A stretch of 26,397 nucleotides of DNA from JAVBQJ01 sp031549115 (GCA_031549115.1 JAVBQJ010000045.1:1-26397); one strand, 5' to 3'. Positions 6,592-15,377 are shown, counted from the stretch's first letter. Program-made: numbers and translations. Notes: generated by a model from the letters alone, not told the origin.

Positions 6592-8310
6592 ATGCGACAG
6601 TTAAAATTCTTCAAAGACGATCTGATTGCCCGTTACGGCAAGCCATTGCAGCGAATCGGGTTCGATCTCGCCCTCGGCTGCCCGAACCGCGAGGGCGGTT
6701 TCGGCGCCGGTTGTATCTTCTGCGCCGCCGACGGCAGCCGCGCCCGCCATCTGACCCGTCATCTGGATTTGCCCGCCCAGGCGCGGGCCGGAATTGAGTA
6801 TGTCCGGCGCCGCTACCACTGCGACGGGCCGTACATCGCTTATTTCCAAAGCTTCACCAATACCCACGCGCCGGTGACGCGGCTGCGCGAACTCTACGAC
6901 GAAGCGCTGGCGCAGGCGGATTTCCCGGTGGTGATGATTTCAACCCGTCCCGACGCGCTGCCGCCCCCGGTATTGGAGTGGCTGGCGGAATTGAACCGCA
7001 CCCGCGAGGTCTGGGTCGAACTCGGACTCCAAAGCGCACATGACCGGACGCTGGAGCACATCCGGCGCGGCCACGACCGGCAATGCGGCGTCGACGCCGT
7101 GGAAGCGCTGGCGCGGCATGGGATCAAAGTCGCCGCGCACCTGATTCTCGGTTTGCCCGGGGAAAACATCGGTGACTGGCGCGAAAGTGCCCGGCAGTTG
7201 GCGCAATTGCCGGTTCAAGGCGTGAAGCTGCATCAGTTGATGGTTTTGAAGCATACCGAGCTTGCCCGCGAATTTCACCAGGGGCAAATTCCGGTGCTCA
7301 ACGAGTACGAATATGCCGCGGGTCTCGCGGCGGTGTTGCGCGAATTGCCCGAGGACATGCTGCTGATGCGTCTGACCGCCGAAGCCGACGCCAGCGAGTT
7401 GCTCGCGCCACGCTGGTGGATGAGCAAAGGGCAATTTCTCGAATATTTCCGGCGCTACTGGGCCGAAGGCGCCGCCGAACCATTTCCGAGCGTCGTCACC
7501 GCCGACGGCAGCCGCACCTTGTATCATCCGGAATACCGTCAGCATTTTCACTCGCTCGCCGGCGCCGCCGGAGAGGCGGAGCACAAATTCGTCGACGCAG
7601 CACGTCTGCCGGAGCGTTTGCGGCATGCCGCGCCGGTGCGGATTCTCGATGTCGGCTTCGGCCTCGGCGGCAACAGCTTCGCCGCGCTGCACCGGGCCCG
7701 TCAGGAACAGGCCGGGCGCATCGAAATCACCGCGCTGGAGCTGGATACCCGGGTATTGCGTGCCGCGCAGGGAATCGCACCGCCGGCAGACCGGCCCATT
7801 CTCGAAGCACTGGCCGCCTCCGGCCGCTGGGACGAGGAATTCGCCTCGATCCGATTGATTACCGGCGATGCCCGCCGGAGTGTCCGAACTCTGTCGAAAC
7901 AGGAGTTCGATCTGATTTTCCTCGACGCCTTTTCGCCGGATGTAAATCCCGAACTGTGGACCCGCCACTTCCTCCGGGAATTGAAGCGCGTGCTCCACTC
8001 CGGCGGCGTATTGGTCACCTATTCGAGCGCCTTTCCGGTTCGCGGTGCGCTGCTCCAGCTCGGTTTCGCTGTCGGTGAAACCGAGCCCTTCGGCCGCAAA
8101 CGCGGCGGCACCATCGCCGCCCTCGATCCCGGATTGATCGCCACCCCCCTCCCCGCCAAGGACCGTGCCATCATTCTGACCTCCACCGCCGGTGTCCCCT
8201 ATGCCGACCGGGCGCTCGCCGCCACCAAAGCGCAGATTCTCCAATTCCGCGACCGCACCATCCGCCGTCTCCGCCAGCGCGGCGTCCCCAAGTGGGCGAA
8301 GTTCGAGTAG
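6592..8310 (+). CDS. Radical SAM (YhcC/YtqA type) - MnmC-like methyltransferase fusion
   Basis: This 572-residue protein joins two enzymes. Residues 1 to about 297 are a TIGR01212/YhcC-type radical SAM protein. Its cluster motif is C30-x10-C41-x2-C44 (GCPNREGGFGAG...CIFC), with family-typical AYFQSFTNTHA, STRPDALP, WVELGLQS and HLILGLPGE. Residues from about 300 form an SAM-dependent methyltransferase with motif I ILDVGFGLGG (351-360) and FLDAFSPDVNPELW (444-457), which matches the MnmC methyltransferase domain (DUF752) that makes mnm5s2U34 in tRNA. In Bacillus the radical SAM gene ytqA lies beside ytqB (MnmM), another U34-pathway methyltransferase, so the fusion points to wobble-uridine modification. 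No strong Shine-Dalgarno is seen before the ATG. The joint function is inference. Confidence 0.88.
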   Translation: MRQLKFFKDDLIARYGKPLQRIGFDLALGCPNREGGFGAGCIFCAADGSRARHLTRHLDLPAQARAGIEYVRRRYHCDGPYIAYFQSFTNTHAPVTRLRELYDEALAQADFPVVMISTRPDALPPPVLEWLAELNRTREVWVELGLQSAHDRTLEHIRRGHDRQCGVDAVEALARHGIKVAAHLILGLPGENIGDWRESARQLAQLPVQGVKLHQLMVLKHTELAREFHQGQIPVLNEYEYAAGLAAVLRELPEDMLLMRLTAEADASELLAPRWWMSKGQFLEYFRRYWAEGAAEPFPSVVTADGSRTLYHPEYRQHFHSLAGAAGEAEHKFVDAARLPERLRHAAPVRILDVGFGLGGNSFAALHRARQEQAGRIEITALELDTRVLRAAQGIAPPADRPILEALAASGRWDEEFASIRLITGDARRSVRTLSKQEFDLIFLDAFSPDVNPELWTRHFLRELKRVLHSGGVLVTYSSAFPVRGALLQLGFAVGETEPFGRKRGGTIAALDPGLIATPLPAKDRAIILTSTAGVPYADRALAATKAQILQFRDRTIRRLRQRGVPKWAKFE

Positions 8311-8351
8311 GATGATGGAGAAGGAGAAATGCGGGGGCTCCTCGCCCGCAC

Positions 8352-9818
8352 TCATTTCCGGCGCAGATACTCGCGGATTTTTTCGGCCAGCGCGTCGCCG
8401 AGGCCGGGGACTTTTTCGGCGATCTCGGCCGCCGACGCCTTGCGCAGGGCACGGACCGAACCGAAAACCCGCAGCAACTCCTTTTTTCGCACTTCGCCCA
8501 CCCCGGAAATCTCATCCAGGAGCGACTGCTGCAAGCGCTGCTGCCGCAGCTCCCGGTGGTACGAAATCGCGAACCGGTGCGCTTCATCGCGCAAGGTCTG
8601 CAGTACCCGCAGCGCGCCGGAAAAGCGCGACAGCACCATCGATTCGCTCCGACCCGGCAGAAAAATCTCCTCATTGCGTTTCGCCAGCCCCAGGATCGGA
8701 ATGTCGCCCACCCCCAACTCCTGCAGCGCGGCGTGCGCCATTTTCAGCTGTCCCTTGCCGCCGTCGATCAAAATCAGATCCGGCATCTCCAGATTTTCCC
8801 GCAGCCGGCGGCTGTAACGCCGGGTCACCACCTCGCGCATCATCGCGAAGTCGTCGCTCTGAAACACGGTCTTGATCCGGAAGCGCCGGTATTCCGACGG
8901 CGCCGCCTTGCCGTCCAGCATCACCACCATGCTGCCGACCGCCAGCGTCCCGAGGATATTCGAAATGTCGAAGCCTTCGATCCGGCGCGGCAGGATCGGC
9001 AGACGCAATGCTTCCGCCAGCTCCGTCACCGCCTCCATTCCCGCCGCGTTCGGCAGGGTCGCGCCTTCGAACGAACGGGTCGCGCGGCCGAACACCGCCT
9101 CCAGATTCTCGATCACATCCCGCGTCCGCGCCGCCAACTCGAACTTCTGCGCCGCCGCCAGCTTCGCCATCCGTTCACGCAATTCGGCCACCAACGGCTT
9201 GATGTCGCCCTCCAACACCGCCAGCATGCAGTGCAATCGCTCGCGGTACTCCGCAGGCGTGCATTTCCCGGAGCACGGTTCGCAGCAGTCGCGCACCATG
9301 CGCTTGAGACAGTGTTTGCGCGTCTCTTCATCCGGCGTCGAGGTCCGGCAGCTGCGCAATTTGAAGTGAGTCAACAGAAATTCCAGCGTCTGCTTCAACG
9401 CGCCGCCCTTCGGGAACGGGCCGAAGTAGCGGGCGCGGTCGTCTTTTTTGACCCGCGCCGGCACCAGCGTCGGAAACGGGTCGTCTTCGTTCAGCTTCAG
9501 CAGCAAATAGCGCTTGTCGTCACGCATCAGCACATTGTAATGCGGCGCGTACTCCTTGATCAGCCGCGATTCGAGGATCAACGCCTCATCCTCGTTTTTT
9601 ACCTCGAAATACTCCCAATAGCCGATGGAATTGATCAGCGAACGCAGCTTGGCGTCGGCGCGGCTCGCACGCGCGGGCTGAAAATAGTTGCCGAGGCGGC
9701 GGCGCAGATTCACTGCCTTGCCGACGTAGATCACCTTCCCGAAGCGGTCGCGAAAAACATACACGCCGGGCTTCGCCGGAATCTCTCCGGGGTGGTAATC
9801 GTTGCGGTCAAAGCTCAC
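8352..9818 (-). CDS. uvrC: Excinuclease ABC subunit C, short form
   Basis: UvrC makes both incisions in nucleotide-excision repair together with UvrAB. The N-terminal GIY-YIG nuclease (about 12-95) has PGVYVF and VIYVGKA. A cysteine cluster at C157, C170, C178/179, C182 and C186 fits the Fe-S site of UvrC. A UVR motif lies at about 203-240. The RNase H-like nuclease shows FDISN (D284), LIDGGKGQ (D352) and DEAHRFA (H414). Two helix-hairpin-helix motifs end the protein. At 488 residues it is about 100 shorter than E. coli UvrC (610), mainly because the linker between the UVR motif and the RNase H domain is very short. The start is GTG with GGAG 7 nt upstream, and it overlaps the preceding stop as GTGA. 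Confidence 0.96.
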   Translation of the reverse strand: MSFDRNDYHPGEIPAKPGVYVFRDRFGKVIYVGKAVNLRRRLGNYFQPARASRADAKLRSLINSIGYWEYFEVKNEDEALILESRLIKEYAPHYNVLMRDDKRYLLLKLNEDDPFPTLVPARVKKDDRARYFGPFPKGGALKQTLEFLLTHFKLRSCRTSTPDEETRKHCLKRMVRDCCEPCSGKCTPAEYRERLHCMLAVLEGDIKPLVAELRERMAKLAAAQKFELAARTRDVIENLEAVFGRATRSFEGATLPNAAGMEAVTELAEALRLPILPRRIEGFDISNILGTLAVGSMVVMLDGKAAPSEYRRFRIKTVFQSDDFAMMREVVTRRYSRRLRENLEMPDLILIDGGKGQLKMAHAALQELGVGDIPILGLAKRNEEIFLPGRSESMVLSRFSGALRVLQTLRDEAHRFAISYHRELRQQRLQQSLLDEISGVGEVRKKELLRVFGSVRALRKASAAEIAEKVPGLGDALAEKIREYLRRK

Positions 9819-11200
9819 AGATAGGCTCCAGGCAGGGAAATTCCCCGGATTTTCTTAAAAATCGACACCGCGTGCGAATCGGTCAGGCTCGCCAGCCAGT
9901 CCAGCAGCAGCAGCAGCCGGTGATAGTGGCTGGCGCGCCATTCCGGGTCGTCGACCGGACGCGCCGCCGGCGGCAGCAACTGCACGAATTTGCGGCTGCG
10001 CGCGGTCGCCTTGGCTCCCCCGGCCGCCTCCGCCGCCAGTTCGTTGACCACCACCAGGAAAGCGTCCAGCAAACCGGCCGCCAGCTCGAACCCGGCGGCG
10101 CCGACCTCCGCCGCCCGGTAATTGGTATAGATATCCGCGAGGCTGCGCCGGTAAATTTCCTCCAACGCCCCCGCCGCCGGTATCAATTCGATCAGCGGCC
10201 GCTCCAACTCGCCGGCCAGAATCGCATCGTGGTGCTTTTCGAACGCCCGGACCGCCTGGTACACCAGCTTGCCCAGCGCTTTCGCCCGCATGATCTCGAC
10301 CCGCCGCCCCGCCGATTTCACCCCGCCGAGATGGTCGTCGGCGAAGCGTTTTTCGCCGATGATATCGAGAAACAACCGTTCCACTTCGGCATATTCGATA
10401 ATCTGCAGCGCGTGCGCATCCTCGAAGTCGACGATCCGGTAGGTGACGTCGTCGGCCGCCTCGACCAGGAACGCCAAAGGGTGACGGCACCACGCCTCCT
10501 GCTCCACCCCCGCCACCGGTATCAGGCCGGTCACTTGGGCCACCTCGGCGAAAAGCTCCCGGTCTTCGCGGAAAAAGTTGAATTTCCTCCCCGCCACCCC
10601 GTTCGGCCGGAATGGGCTCGACGCCGACACCGGATATTTGGCAAAAGTGCCCAGCGTCGCACAGGTCAACTGCAAACCGCCGTAATTTTCCGGCGCTTCC
10701 AACCGCGCCAGCACCCGGAAGCCCTGCGCGTTGCCTTCGTAATGCTCGATGTCGCGGCGTTCCGCCTCATCCATCCGCCACGCCGCTTCCAGCGCGATAT
10801 CCGAATGGGTGAACCAATGCTGGATGGCGTCCTCGCCGCAGTGGCCGAGCGGCGGATTGCCGATGTCATGCGCCAGGCACGCCGCCGCGACGATCGCGCC
10901 GATATCCGACGGCTGAATGCCGCCGACCTCGAAGTTGCGGCAGATGAAAACCCCGGCGATGCCGCCGAGGCTGCGCCCGATCGAAGCCGCCTCCAGGCTG
11001 TGGGTCAGCCGGGTGCGCACATAATCGCTCGACGGCAATGGAAACACCTGCGCCTTGTCCTGCAGCCGCCGGAAGGCGCTGGAAAAAGTCACCCGGTCGA
11101 AATCCTGCTGGAACGGCGAACGGCCGAGCGTGACCTCTTCGGCACCGCGTTTGCCCAGACGACGGCTCGACAACAGTTTTTTCCACTCCATCGCCATCAT
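9815..11200 (-). CDS. dgt: dGTPase-type HD-domain triphosphohydrolase
   Basis: The gene encodes 461 residues from the ATG at 11200, which forms ATGA with the upstream stop. ATG 11197, better spaced from AGGAGG, is an equally good start. The longer frame into the upstream gene is not credible. The family signature is clear: FDRVTFSSAFRRLQDK (about 34-49), VRTRLTHS with metal ligand H67, then LAHDIGNPPLGHCGE with H111-D112 and H120. Dgt-family enzymes hydrolyse dGTP (or other dNTPs) to deoxynucleoside plus triphosphate, and influence dNTP pools and phage defence. It is sandwiched between a membrane glycosyltransferase and uvrC in a tightly packed operon; dNTP control beside repair makes sense, the glycosyltransferase does not. 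Confidence 0.92.
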   Translation of the reverse strand: MMAMEWKKLLSSRRLGKRGAEEVTLGRSPFQQDFDRVTFSSAFRRLQDKAQVFPLPSSDYVRTRLTHSLEAASIGRSLGGIAGVFICRNFEVGGIQPSDIGAIVAAACLAHDIGNPPLGHCGEDAIQHWFTHSDIALEAAWRMDEAERRDIEHYEGNAQGFRVLARLEAPENYGGLQLTCATLGTFAKYPVSASSPFRPNGVAGRKFNFFREDRELFAEVAQVTGLIPVAGVEQEAWCRHPLAFLVEAADDVTYRIVDFEDAHALQIIEYAEVERLFLDIIGEKRFADDHLGGVKSAGRRVEIMRAKALGKLVYQAVRAFEKHHDAILAGELERPLIELIPAAGALEEIYRRSLADIYTNYRAAEVGAAGFELAAGLLDAFLVVVNELAAEAAGGAKATARSRKFVQLLPPAARPVDDPEWRASHYHRLLLLLDWLASLTDSHAVSIFKKIRGISLPGAYL

Positions 11201-12714
11201 GCACCCTCCTGATCCAACCCGTGCCGGGTTTTTTCCCAGTAAAACGGCTTCGTCACCAACTGAACCGCGCCTTTCCACGCGCCGATCGAAATCAGCACCC
11301 AATACCCCGGCAGCAGCAGCACGTACGGCAAAAGATCATAGTAACGCCGTTTGACCGCCGCCAGCGCGCCGATCGCGACCAGCCAGATATTGCAGACCAG
11401 CAGCACCGCGCTGCCGATCCCGAAAACCACCGACAGATACGACCAGAACGGATGCTCCGCCGGTCCCCAGTAAACCAGACTCCACGCGTGCCAGCCGATC
11501 CGGACGCGCTCCGGGTCCGCCGGGCCGACGATCTGCTCTCCCAGCGGAATCCCGTTGTACCACCCCGCCAGCAGCAGCGCCAGATACAGCAGCAGCAGCG
11601 GCCAGCAGATAAGATTGGTCAGCATCATCACCACGCTCGCCCCCACCGTCAGATACGCCTGCGCCATCCCCCGCAAGCCGAGGTTGCGGTACAGCGCGAC
11701 CGGGTGGCGCATATGCACCAGATGGGTCTGCATGAAGCCCTTGACCCAGCGCGAACGCTGACGGATGAAATTGCCGACCTGGCTGTTGGCCTCCTCCATC
11801 GTGGTCGAATCCAACACCAGCGTCCGGTGCAACCTCCGTCCGATCCGCAATCCGAGATCGCAGTCCTCGGTCACATTGAACGGGTCCCAGCCGCCCAGTT
11901 CGCGCAAAATCGCGGTCCGAAAGTGATTGCTGGTGCCGCCGAGCGGCAGCGGCGCTCCCAACCGGCTCAATCCGGGCAGAATCAGATCGAAAGTGGTCGA
12001 ATACTCGATGGTGAACATCCGGGTCAGCCAGTTCTGCTTGCGGTTGTAATAATTCAATTTGGCCTGGATGCACGCGACCGATTCACCGGGATGGCGCCGG
12101 AAAACCGCGACCGCCTTGCGCAATTGGTCCACATCGGGAATGTCTTCGGCGTCGTAAATCACACAATATTCGCCACGCGCCGCCTCCAGTCCGTAATTGC
12201 AGGCGCGCGGTTTGGTCTGCGGCAGCCCCGGCGGCGCCACGATGATCTCGCAATACGACGGCAACTCGATGCGCGCCAATGCCGCCCGGGTGGTCTCGTC
12301 GTTGGCTTCCAGCAGCAACTTGACATCGAGTTTGTCGTGCGGGTAATCCAATGCGCCGATGCGCGCCACCAGCTTTTCGGCGATGCGCTCCTCGCGAAAC
12401 AACGGCAAAAAAATCGTGTAGACCGGCAACTCCTGCTCCCGCAGCGCCGCCAGCTCCTCCGGCGACACCCGTTCCTCTCCTGCCCGCCACCCCGCCAGCG
12501 CCGCCAGCAGTTTCTGGATGGAGCCGCCGAAGTAGAGCAGCATCAACCCACCGGCAACGAGAAAGACGAAGTAATCCCAGCGGTAAAACAGCAGCAGTGT
12601 CAATGCCAGCGCCAGCGCCGGATAGAATATCTTCTGCCAGGCGCTCAGCGTCCGCACCGCGCCGTCGTTGCCGTGGGAGGCGATGAATGCTTCGCTCAAT
12701 CGGTCGAAGGACAT
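11197..12714 (-). CDS. Membrane GT2 glycosyltransferase (cellulose-synthase-like)
   Basis: This 505-residue protein has two N-terminal membrane helices (about 28-43 and 46-63). A cytosolic GT-A domain follows with PVYTIFLPLFRE, a DxD-like DAED (188-191), TED (282-284) and the processive-synthase signature QRSRW (319-323). Four or so C-terminal helices (about 352-384, 426-450, 462-482) complete it. These motifs place it with cellulose/hyaluronan-synthase-like or NfrB-type family 2 transferases that use a nucleotide sugar at the inner membrane. The sugar and product are unknown. No co-polymerase or export partner lies next to it; the algI/algJ pair is 3.5 kb away on the same strand but not in this operon. 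The stop overlaps the next start (ATGA). Confidence 0.9.
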   Translation of the reverse strand: MSFDRLSEAFIASHGNDGAVRTLSAWQKIFYPALALALTLLLFYRWDYFVFLVAGGLMLLYFGGSIQKLLAALAGWRAGEERVSPEELAALREQELPVYTIFLPLFREERIAEKLVARIGALDYPHDKLDVKLLLEANDETTRAALARIELPSYCEIIVAPPGLPQTKPRACNYGLEAARGEYCVIYDAEDIPDVDQLRKAVAVFRRHPGESVACIQAKLNYYNRKQNWLTRMFTIEYSTTFDLILPGLSRLGAPLPLGGTSNHFRTAILRELGGWDPFNVTEDCDLGLRIGRRLHRTLVLDSTTMEEANSQVGNFIRQRSRWVKGFMQTHLVHMRHPVALYRNLGLRGMAQAYLTVGASVVMMLTNLICWPLLLLYLALLLAGWYNGIPLGEQIVGPADPERVRIGWHAWSLVYWGPAEHPFWSYLSVVFGIGSAVLLVCNIWLVAIGALAAVKRRYYDLLPYVLLLPGYWVLISIGAWKGAVQLVTKPFYWEKTRHGLDQEGA

Positions 12715-12715
12715 C

Positions 12716-12946
12716 TCAACGTCCTCCGGGCATCCCGTGATTGACGCACTTGTTCTCCCAGTGCCGGATCAGCGGATCGATGACGAAATCCTCCAGCTCG
12801 CCACCCGCCGGCAGCGGCGAATTGCAATACGGGCACACGGAATATACTTCGATATCCGGCGGCGTAATGACTTCATGGCAATTGGGGCACGTCAGTTTAC
12901 GGCCGGTTTCCTCAAAGAAAAATTGATATTTCGACTGCTTCTGCAT
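12716..12946 (-). CDS. Small zinc-ribbon protein
   Basis: This is a 76-residue protein from ATG 12946; a TTG one codon upstream is an alternative, and AGGAG lies 9 nt before the ATG. Four cysteines, CPNC (20-23) and CPYC (38-41), form a classic zinc ribbon, and the C-terminal half is short and charged with one more cysteine. The gene ends one base before the glycosyltransferase start, so it heads the four-gene operon. A regulatory or adaptor role is possible, but nothing in the sequence shows the partner. Confidence 0.75.
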   Translation of the reverse strand: MQKQSKYQFFFEETGRKLTCPNCHEVITPPDIEVYSVCPYCNSPLPAGGELEDFVIDPLIRHWENKCVNHGMPGGR

Positions 12947-13017
12947 CAAGAGTTGCTCCTTCCCAAGAGTATTTTCGTAATATAATGCGCCGTGCCCGGT
13001 AAATCCAGTTTCCTCAC

Positions 13018-13046
13018 TTGAAAAAAACGCTTTTTGCCAGTAGATT
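13018..13046 (+). promoter_or_regulatory. Candidate promoter of the lipoprotein-nudC-araC genes
   Basis: TTGAAA (13018-13023), a 17-nt spacer and TAGATT (13041-13046) lie in the AT-rich gap between the divergent zinc-ribbon operon and the lipoprotein gene, with a leader of about 50 nt. The -10 is only a moderate match. I found no convincing promoter for the opposite strand here, although AT-rich sequence at 12976-12986 could supply a -10. Confidence 0.45.
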
Positions 13047-13102
13047 ATTGTAGCTTGGTTTCAAATTTCATGCCAACAGACTATGGACCACGGAGTTTTT
13101 CA

Positions 13103-13744
13103 ATGATCAAATGGAATCTATGGATCGCAGCCGTTCTTCTCGCCGGTGCGGCGCTTACCGGCTGCATCAGCGCCGATTATGTCGGCCAGAGCTTCCCGGA
13201 ACTGCCGCCGGGAACCTACATTGCGTACTTCGACGAAGACCGGGAATTGCCCGACGATACCTACAAAATGATCGGCCAGGTCCGCCTGACCGGCAAGGAT
13301 TCCGTCTCCAAACGCGACTTCCGCGATAAGCTGATGGCGCTCGCGGAGAAGCACGGCGCCGATGCCGTCAAGGTCACCCGGAGCGTCAGTGTCCTCACCG
13401 AAGACTACGTCGAAAGCATCGGCAACAGCGATTACGAACCCACAAGCGACTCCGGACTGGCCGGCGACGGCATCGGCGGTACCTCGATCGGTTCGTTCGG
13501 CGAACCGCTTCCGGCGCGCCGTGTCGAGATCAAACGCCGCAAAACCGTCATCGACGCCAAGCTTCTGGTCCGGACCAACCGCTTCGACGCGATGATGGCC
13601 AAACGCCGGGCGGAGCGTCAGGCGCAACTGAATCCTCCGGCGCCTGAGAGCGACGAGCCGATCGGAATTGTCGAGGAACCCGTGCCCGAAATCGCCGAAC
13701 CGATCGAAGCGGAAACCACGGAAGCGGAAACCACCGAGAAGTAA
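13103..13744 (+). CDS. Predicted lipoprotein
   Basis: The gene encodes 213 residues starting at ATG 13103, 7 nt after GGAG; an earlier in-frame ATG at 13034 would bury the signal peptide and lacks a ribosome site. The lipoprotein signal ends in lipobox LTGC with C21 as the acylated residue. The mature part contains a phrase around residues 75-95 (DKLMALAEKHGADAVKV) like those in heavy-metal-binding or YjfO-type small lipoproteins that ask whether a compound accumulates, but I cannot assign a family. The C-terminal tail is Pro/Glu/Thr-rich with two copies of EAETT encoded by a 15-bp tandem repeat. nudC begins 3 nt after the stop. Confidence 0.82.
   Translation: MIKWNLWIAAVLLAGAALTGCISADYVGQSFPELPPGTYIAYFDEDRELPDDTYKMIGQVRLTGKDSVSKRDFRDKLMALAEKHGADAVKVTRSVSVLTEDYVESIGNSDYEPTSDSGLAGDGIGGTSIGSFGEPLPARRVEIKRRKTVIDAKLLVRTNRFDAMMAKRRAERQAQLNPPAPESDEPIGIVEEPVPEIAEPIEAETTEAETTEK
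13706..13735 (+). repeat. 15-bp tandem repeat at the lipoprotein C-terminus
   Basis: GAAGCGGAAACCACG (13706-13720) is followed at once by a copy with one changed base (13721-13735), encoding EAETT twice. It is an in-frame length-variable site in a low-complexity tail. Confidence 0.85.
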
Positions 13745-13747
13745 ATC

Positions 13748-14566
13748 ATGTTGGCCTTTGTCCCACTTTCCGTCCCGCGTATCGAGGTTCCCGAGGCTTC
13801 CGGTCTCCTGCTGGCCATCAACCGCCGCCATATTCTGCTGCGCGACGGCAAGACACCATGCAATTTTCCCGATCTGCCGGGGCGCAGCTTCGACGCGCCG
13901 CTGCTGCGGGTCGGCAACCTCGGCGATTATCCCTGCTACGCCTGGGAACTGCCGGAAGCTCCGGAGCTGCCGGTTCCGGCGCGCCTCGCCGAAACCCGCG
14001 GCATCCTCGACCGGCTGTCCAGGGACGAACAACATGCATTCAGCCGCGCCCGCGAACTGTTATTCTGGCGCCAACATCACCGTTTCTGCGGCGCCTGCGG
14101 CGCCGAAACGGTACTGAGCGAACGCGAAGTCGCCGCGGTCTGCCGCCAATGCGGCGCGCTGTTTTTCCCGCAGATCGCCCCGGCGGTGATCGTCGCCATC
14201 CATCACGGCGACCGGCTGCTCCTGGCGCACAACCGCAACTTCAAAGAGGGGCTTTACAGCCTGATCGCCGGTTTCGTCGAGGCCGGTGAAAACCTCGAAA
14301 TGGCGGTTCAAAGAGAAATCCGCGAGGAAATCGGCATCGATGTCGACGAGATTCACTACTTCGGCAGCCAGAGCTGGCCGTTCCCGAATTCCCTGATGTT
14401 CGGTTTTTCCGCCCGCTATGCCGGCGGCGTTCTGCGCCCCGACGGTGTCGAAATCACCGATGCGCAGTTTTTCCGCGCCGGGGAATTTCCGACGCTGCCG
14501 CCGCCCGGCAGCATTTCCCGGGAGCTGATCGACGACTTCCTCCGGAAGCACCCGGCCCATGCATGA
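13748..14566 (+). CDS. nudC: NAD(+)/NADH pyrophosphatase (RNA deNADding) NudC
   Basis: This 272-residue protein hydrolyses NADH to NMNH and AMP, and removes NAD caps from RNA. A four-cysteine zinc ribbon (C114, C117, C132, C135) precedes the Nudix box, where G175, E181, R189, E190, E193, E194 and G196 fit GX5EX7REUXEEXGU. The NudC-specific motif appears as SQSWPFPNS (207-215). The third residue is S where the family usually has P. The length matches E. coli NudC (257). The gene starts 3 nt after the lipoprotein stop without a clear Shine-Dalgarno, so translation is probably coupled. It overlaps the AraC gene by 8 nt. Confidence 0.94.
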   Translation: MLAFVPLSVPRIEVPEASGLLLAINRRHILLRDGKTPCNFPDLPGRSFDAPLLRVGNLGDYPCYAWELPEAPELPVPARLAETRGILDRLSRDEQHAFSRARELLFWRQHHRFCGACGAETVLSEREVAAVCRQCGALFFPQIAPAVIVAIHHGDRLLLAHNRNFKEGLYSLIAGFVEAGENLEMAVQREIREEIGIDVDEIHYFGSQSWPFPNSLMFGFSARYAGGVLRPDGVEITDAQFFRAGEFPTLPPPGSISRELIDDFLRKHPAHA

Positions 14567-15374
14567 CATCATCGACAATCTTTCGGTTGTCATCACCATG
14601 AGTGCGATCACCGAAGTGAGTTACCGGGTCTGGAATTATCACTTCGATATGGAGCACTCCGACACCCGGATTTTCCGGATTCTCGAAGGCGGCGGCGTCT
14701 ACCGCTGCGGTTCGACCCAAGGCGAATTCGTGCCGGGACGGATGTATCTGTTGCCTTCAAACACCGACTTGAGTTTTCACACCGCCGACCGGGTAAAATT
14801 GTCCTGGACACACCTGGATTTATTGTGGCGCAAGGAGTTGAATCTCTTTAACCTGGTGGTGCCGCGCGCGGTCGAATGGCACACTCCCGGGCAGGAAATG
14901 GCCCGGCGTTTCGACGAAATCCCCGATCTCTGGCGCGGCGGCTGCCCGGAGCGGCTGCGGGCGTTGTCCACGGTTTACGAACTGTTGGGCGTATTCTGGG
15001 AGCTGGCGGACTTTGCGATCCCGGCGGGGCAGGACCGGCGGCTCCGGCGGCTGCAACGGGCACTGCGCCTGATCGACGGGAAACTGGCCGGCGGCGTCAG
15101 CGTCACCGAGCTGGCGAGCGCCGCCGGGATGGGAGAATCGCAGTTTTTCGCCGAATTCAAAACCCTGCTCGGCGTGACCCCGGCGCGCTACGTCCTGTTG
15201 CGCCGGCTCGAACGAGCCCGGCAGATGCTGGCTCCCGGCCAGGAACACAAACTGCAAGCCGTGGCCGAAGCCTGCGGCTTCAGTGACGCCTTTCACCTGT
15301 CGAAAACCTTCAAACGCGAATACCGCATCTCGCCGCGTGACTATCGCAAGCTGGTTCCGCTGCCGCAGCCTTGA
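14559..15374 (+). CDS. AraC-family transcriptional regulator
   Basis: The gene encodes 271 residues; the start codon overlaps the nudC stop (ATGCATGA), and ATG 14598 is a possible later start. The N-terminal half (about 15-120) looks like a cupin-type ligand domain, with RMYLLPSNTDLSF typical of sugar-sensing AraC proteins. The C-terminal double helix-turn-helix (about 170-268) includes VTELASAAGMGESQFFAEFKTLLGVTPARYVL and the conserved second-helix AVAEACGFSDAFHLSKTFKREYRISPRDYR. It probably controls a carbohydrate locus; no target is evident nearby except possibly the small operon that follows. Confidence 0.93.
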   Translation: MHDIIDNLSVVITMSAITEVSYRVWNYHFDMEHSDTRIFRILEGGGVYRCGSTQGEFVPGRMYLLPSNTDLSFHTADRVKLSWTHLDLLWRKELNLFNLVVPRAVEWHTPGQEMARRFDEIPDLWRGGCPERLRALSTVYELLGVFWELADFAIPAGQDRRLRRLQRALRLIDGKLAGGVSVTELASAAGMGESQFFAEFKTLLGVTPARYVLLRRLERARQMLAPGQEHKLQAVAEACGFSDAFHLSKTFKREYRISPRDYRKLVPLPQP

Positions 15375-15377
15375 TAT

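Noticed and set aside
8311..8351. Bidirectional terminator between the radical SAM fusion and uvrC
   Set aside because: GAAAT/ATTTC and GCGGG/CCCGC blocks near 8325-8358 can pair, but with a bulge, no T-tract, and overlap with uvrC coding sequence; too weak to call.
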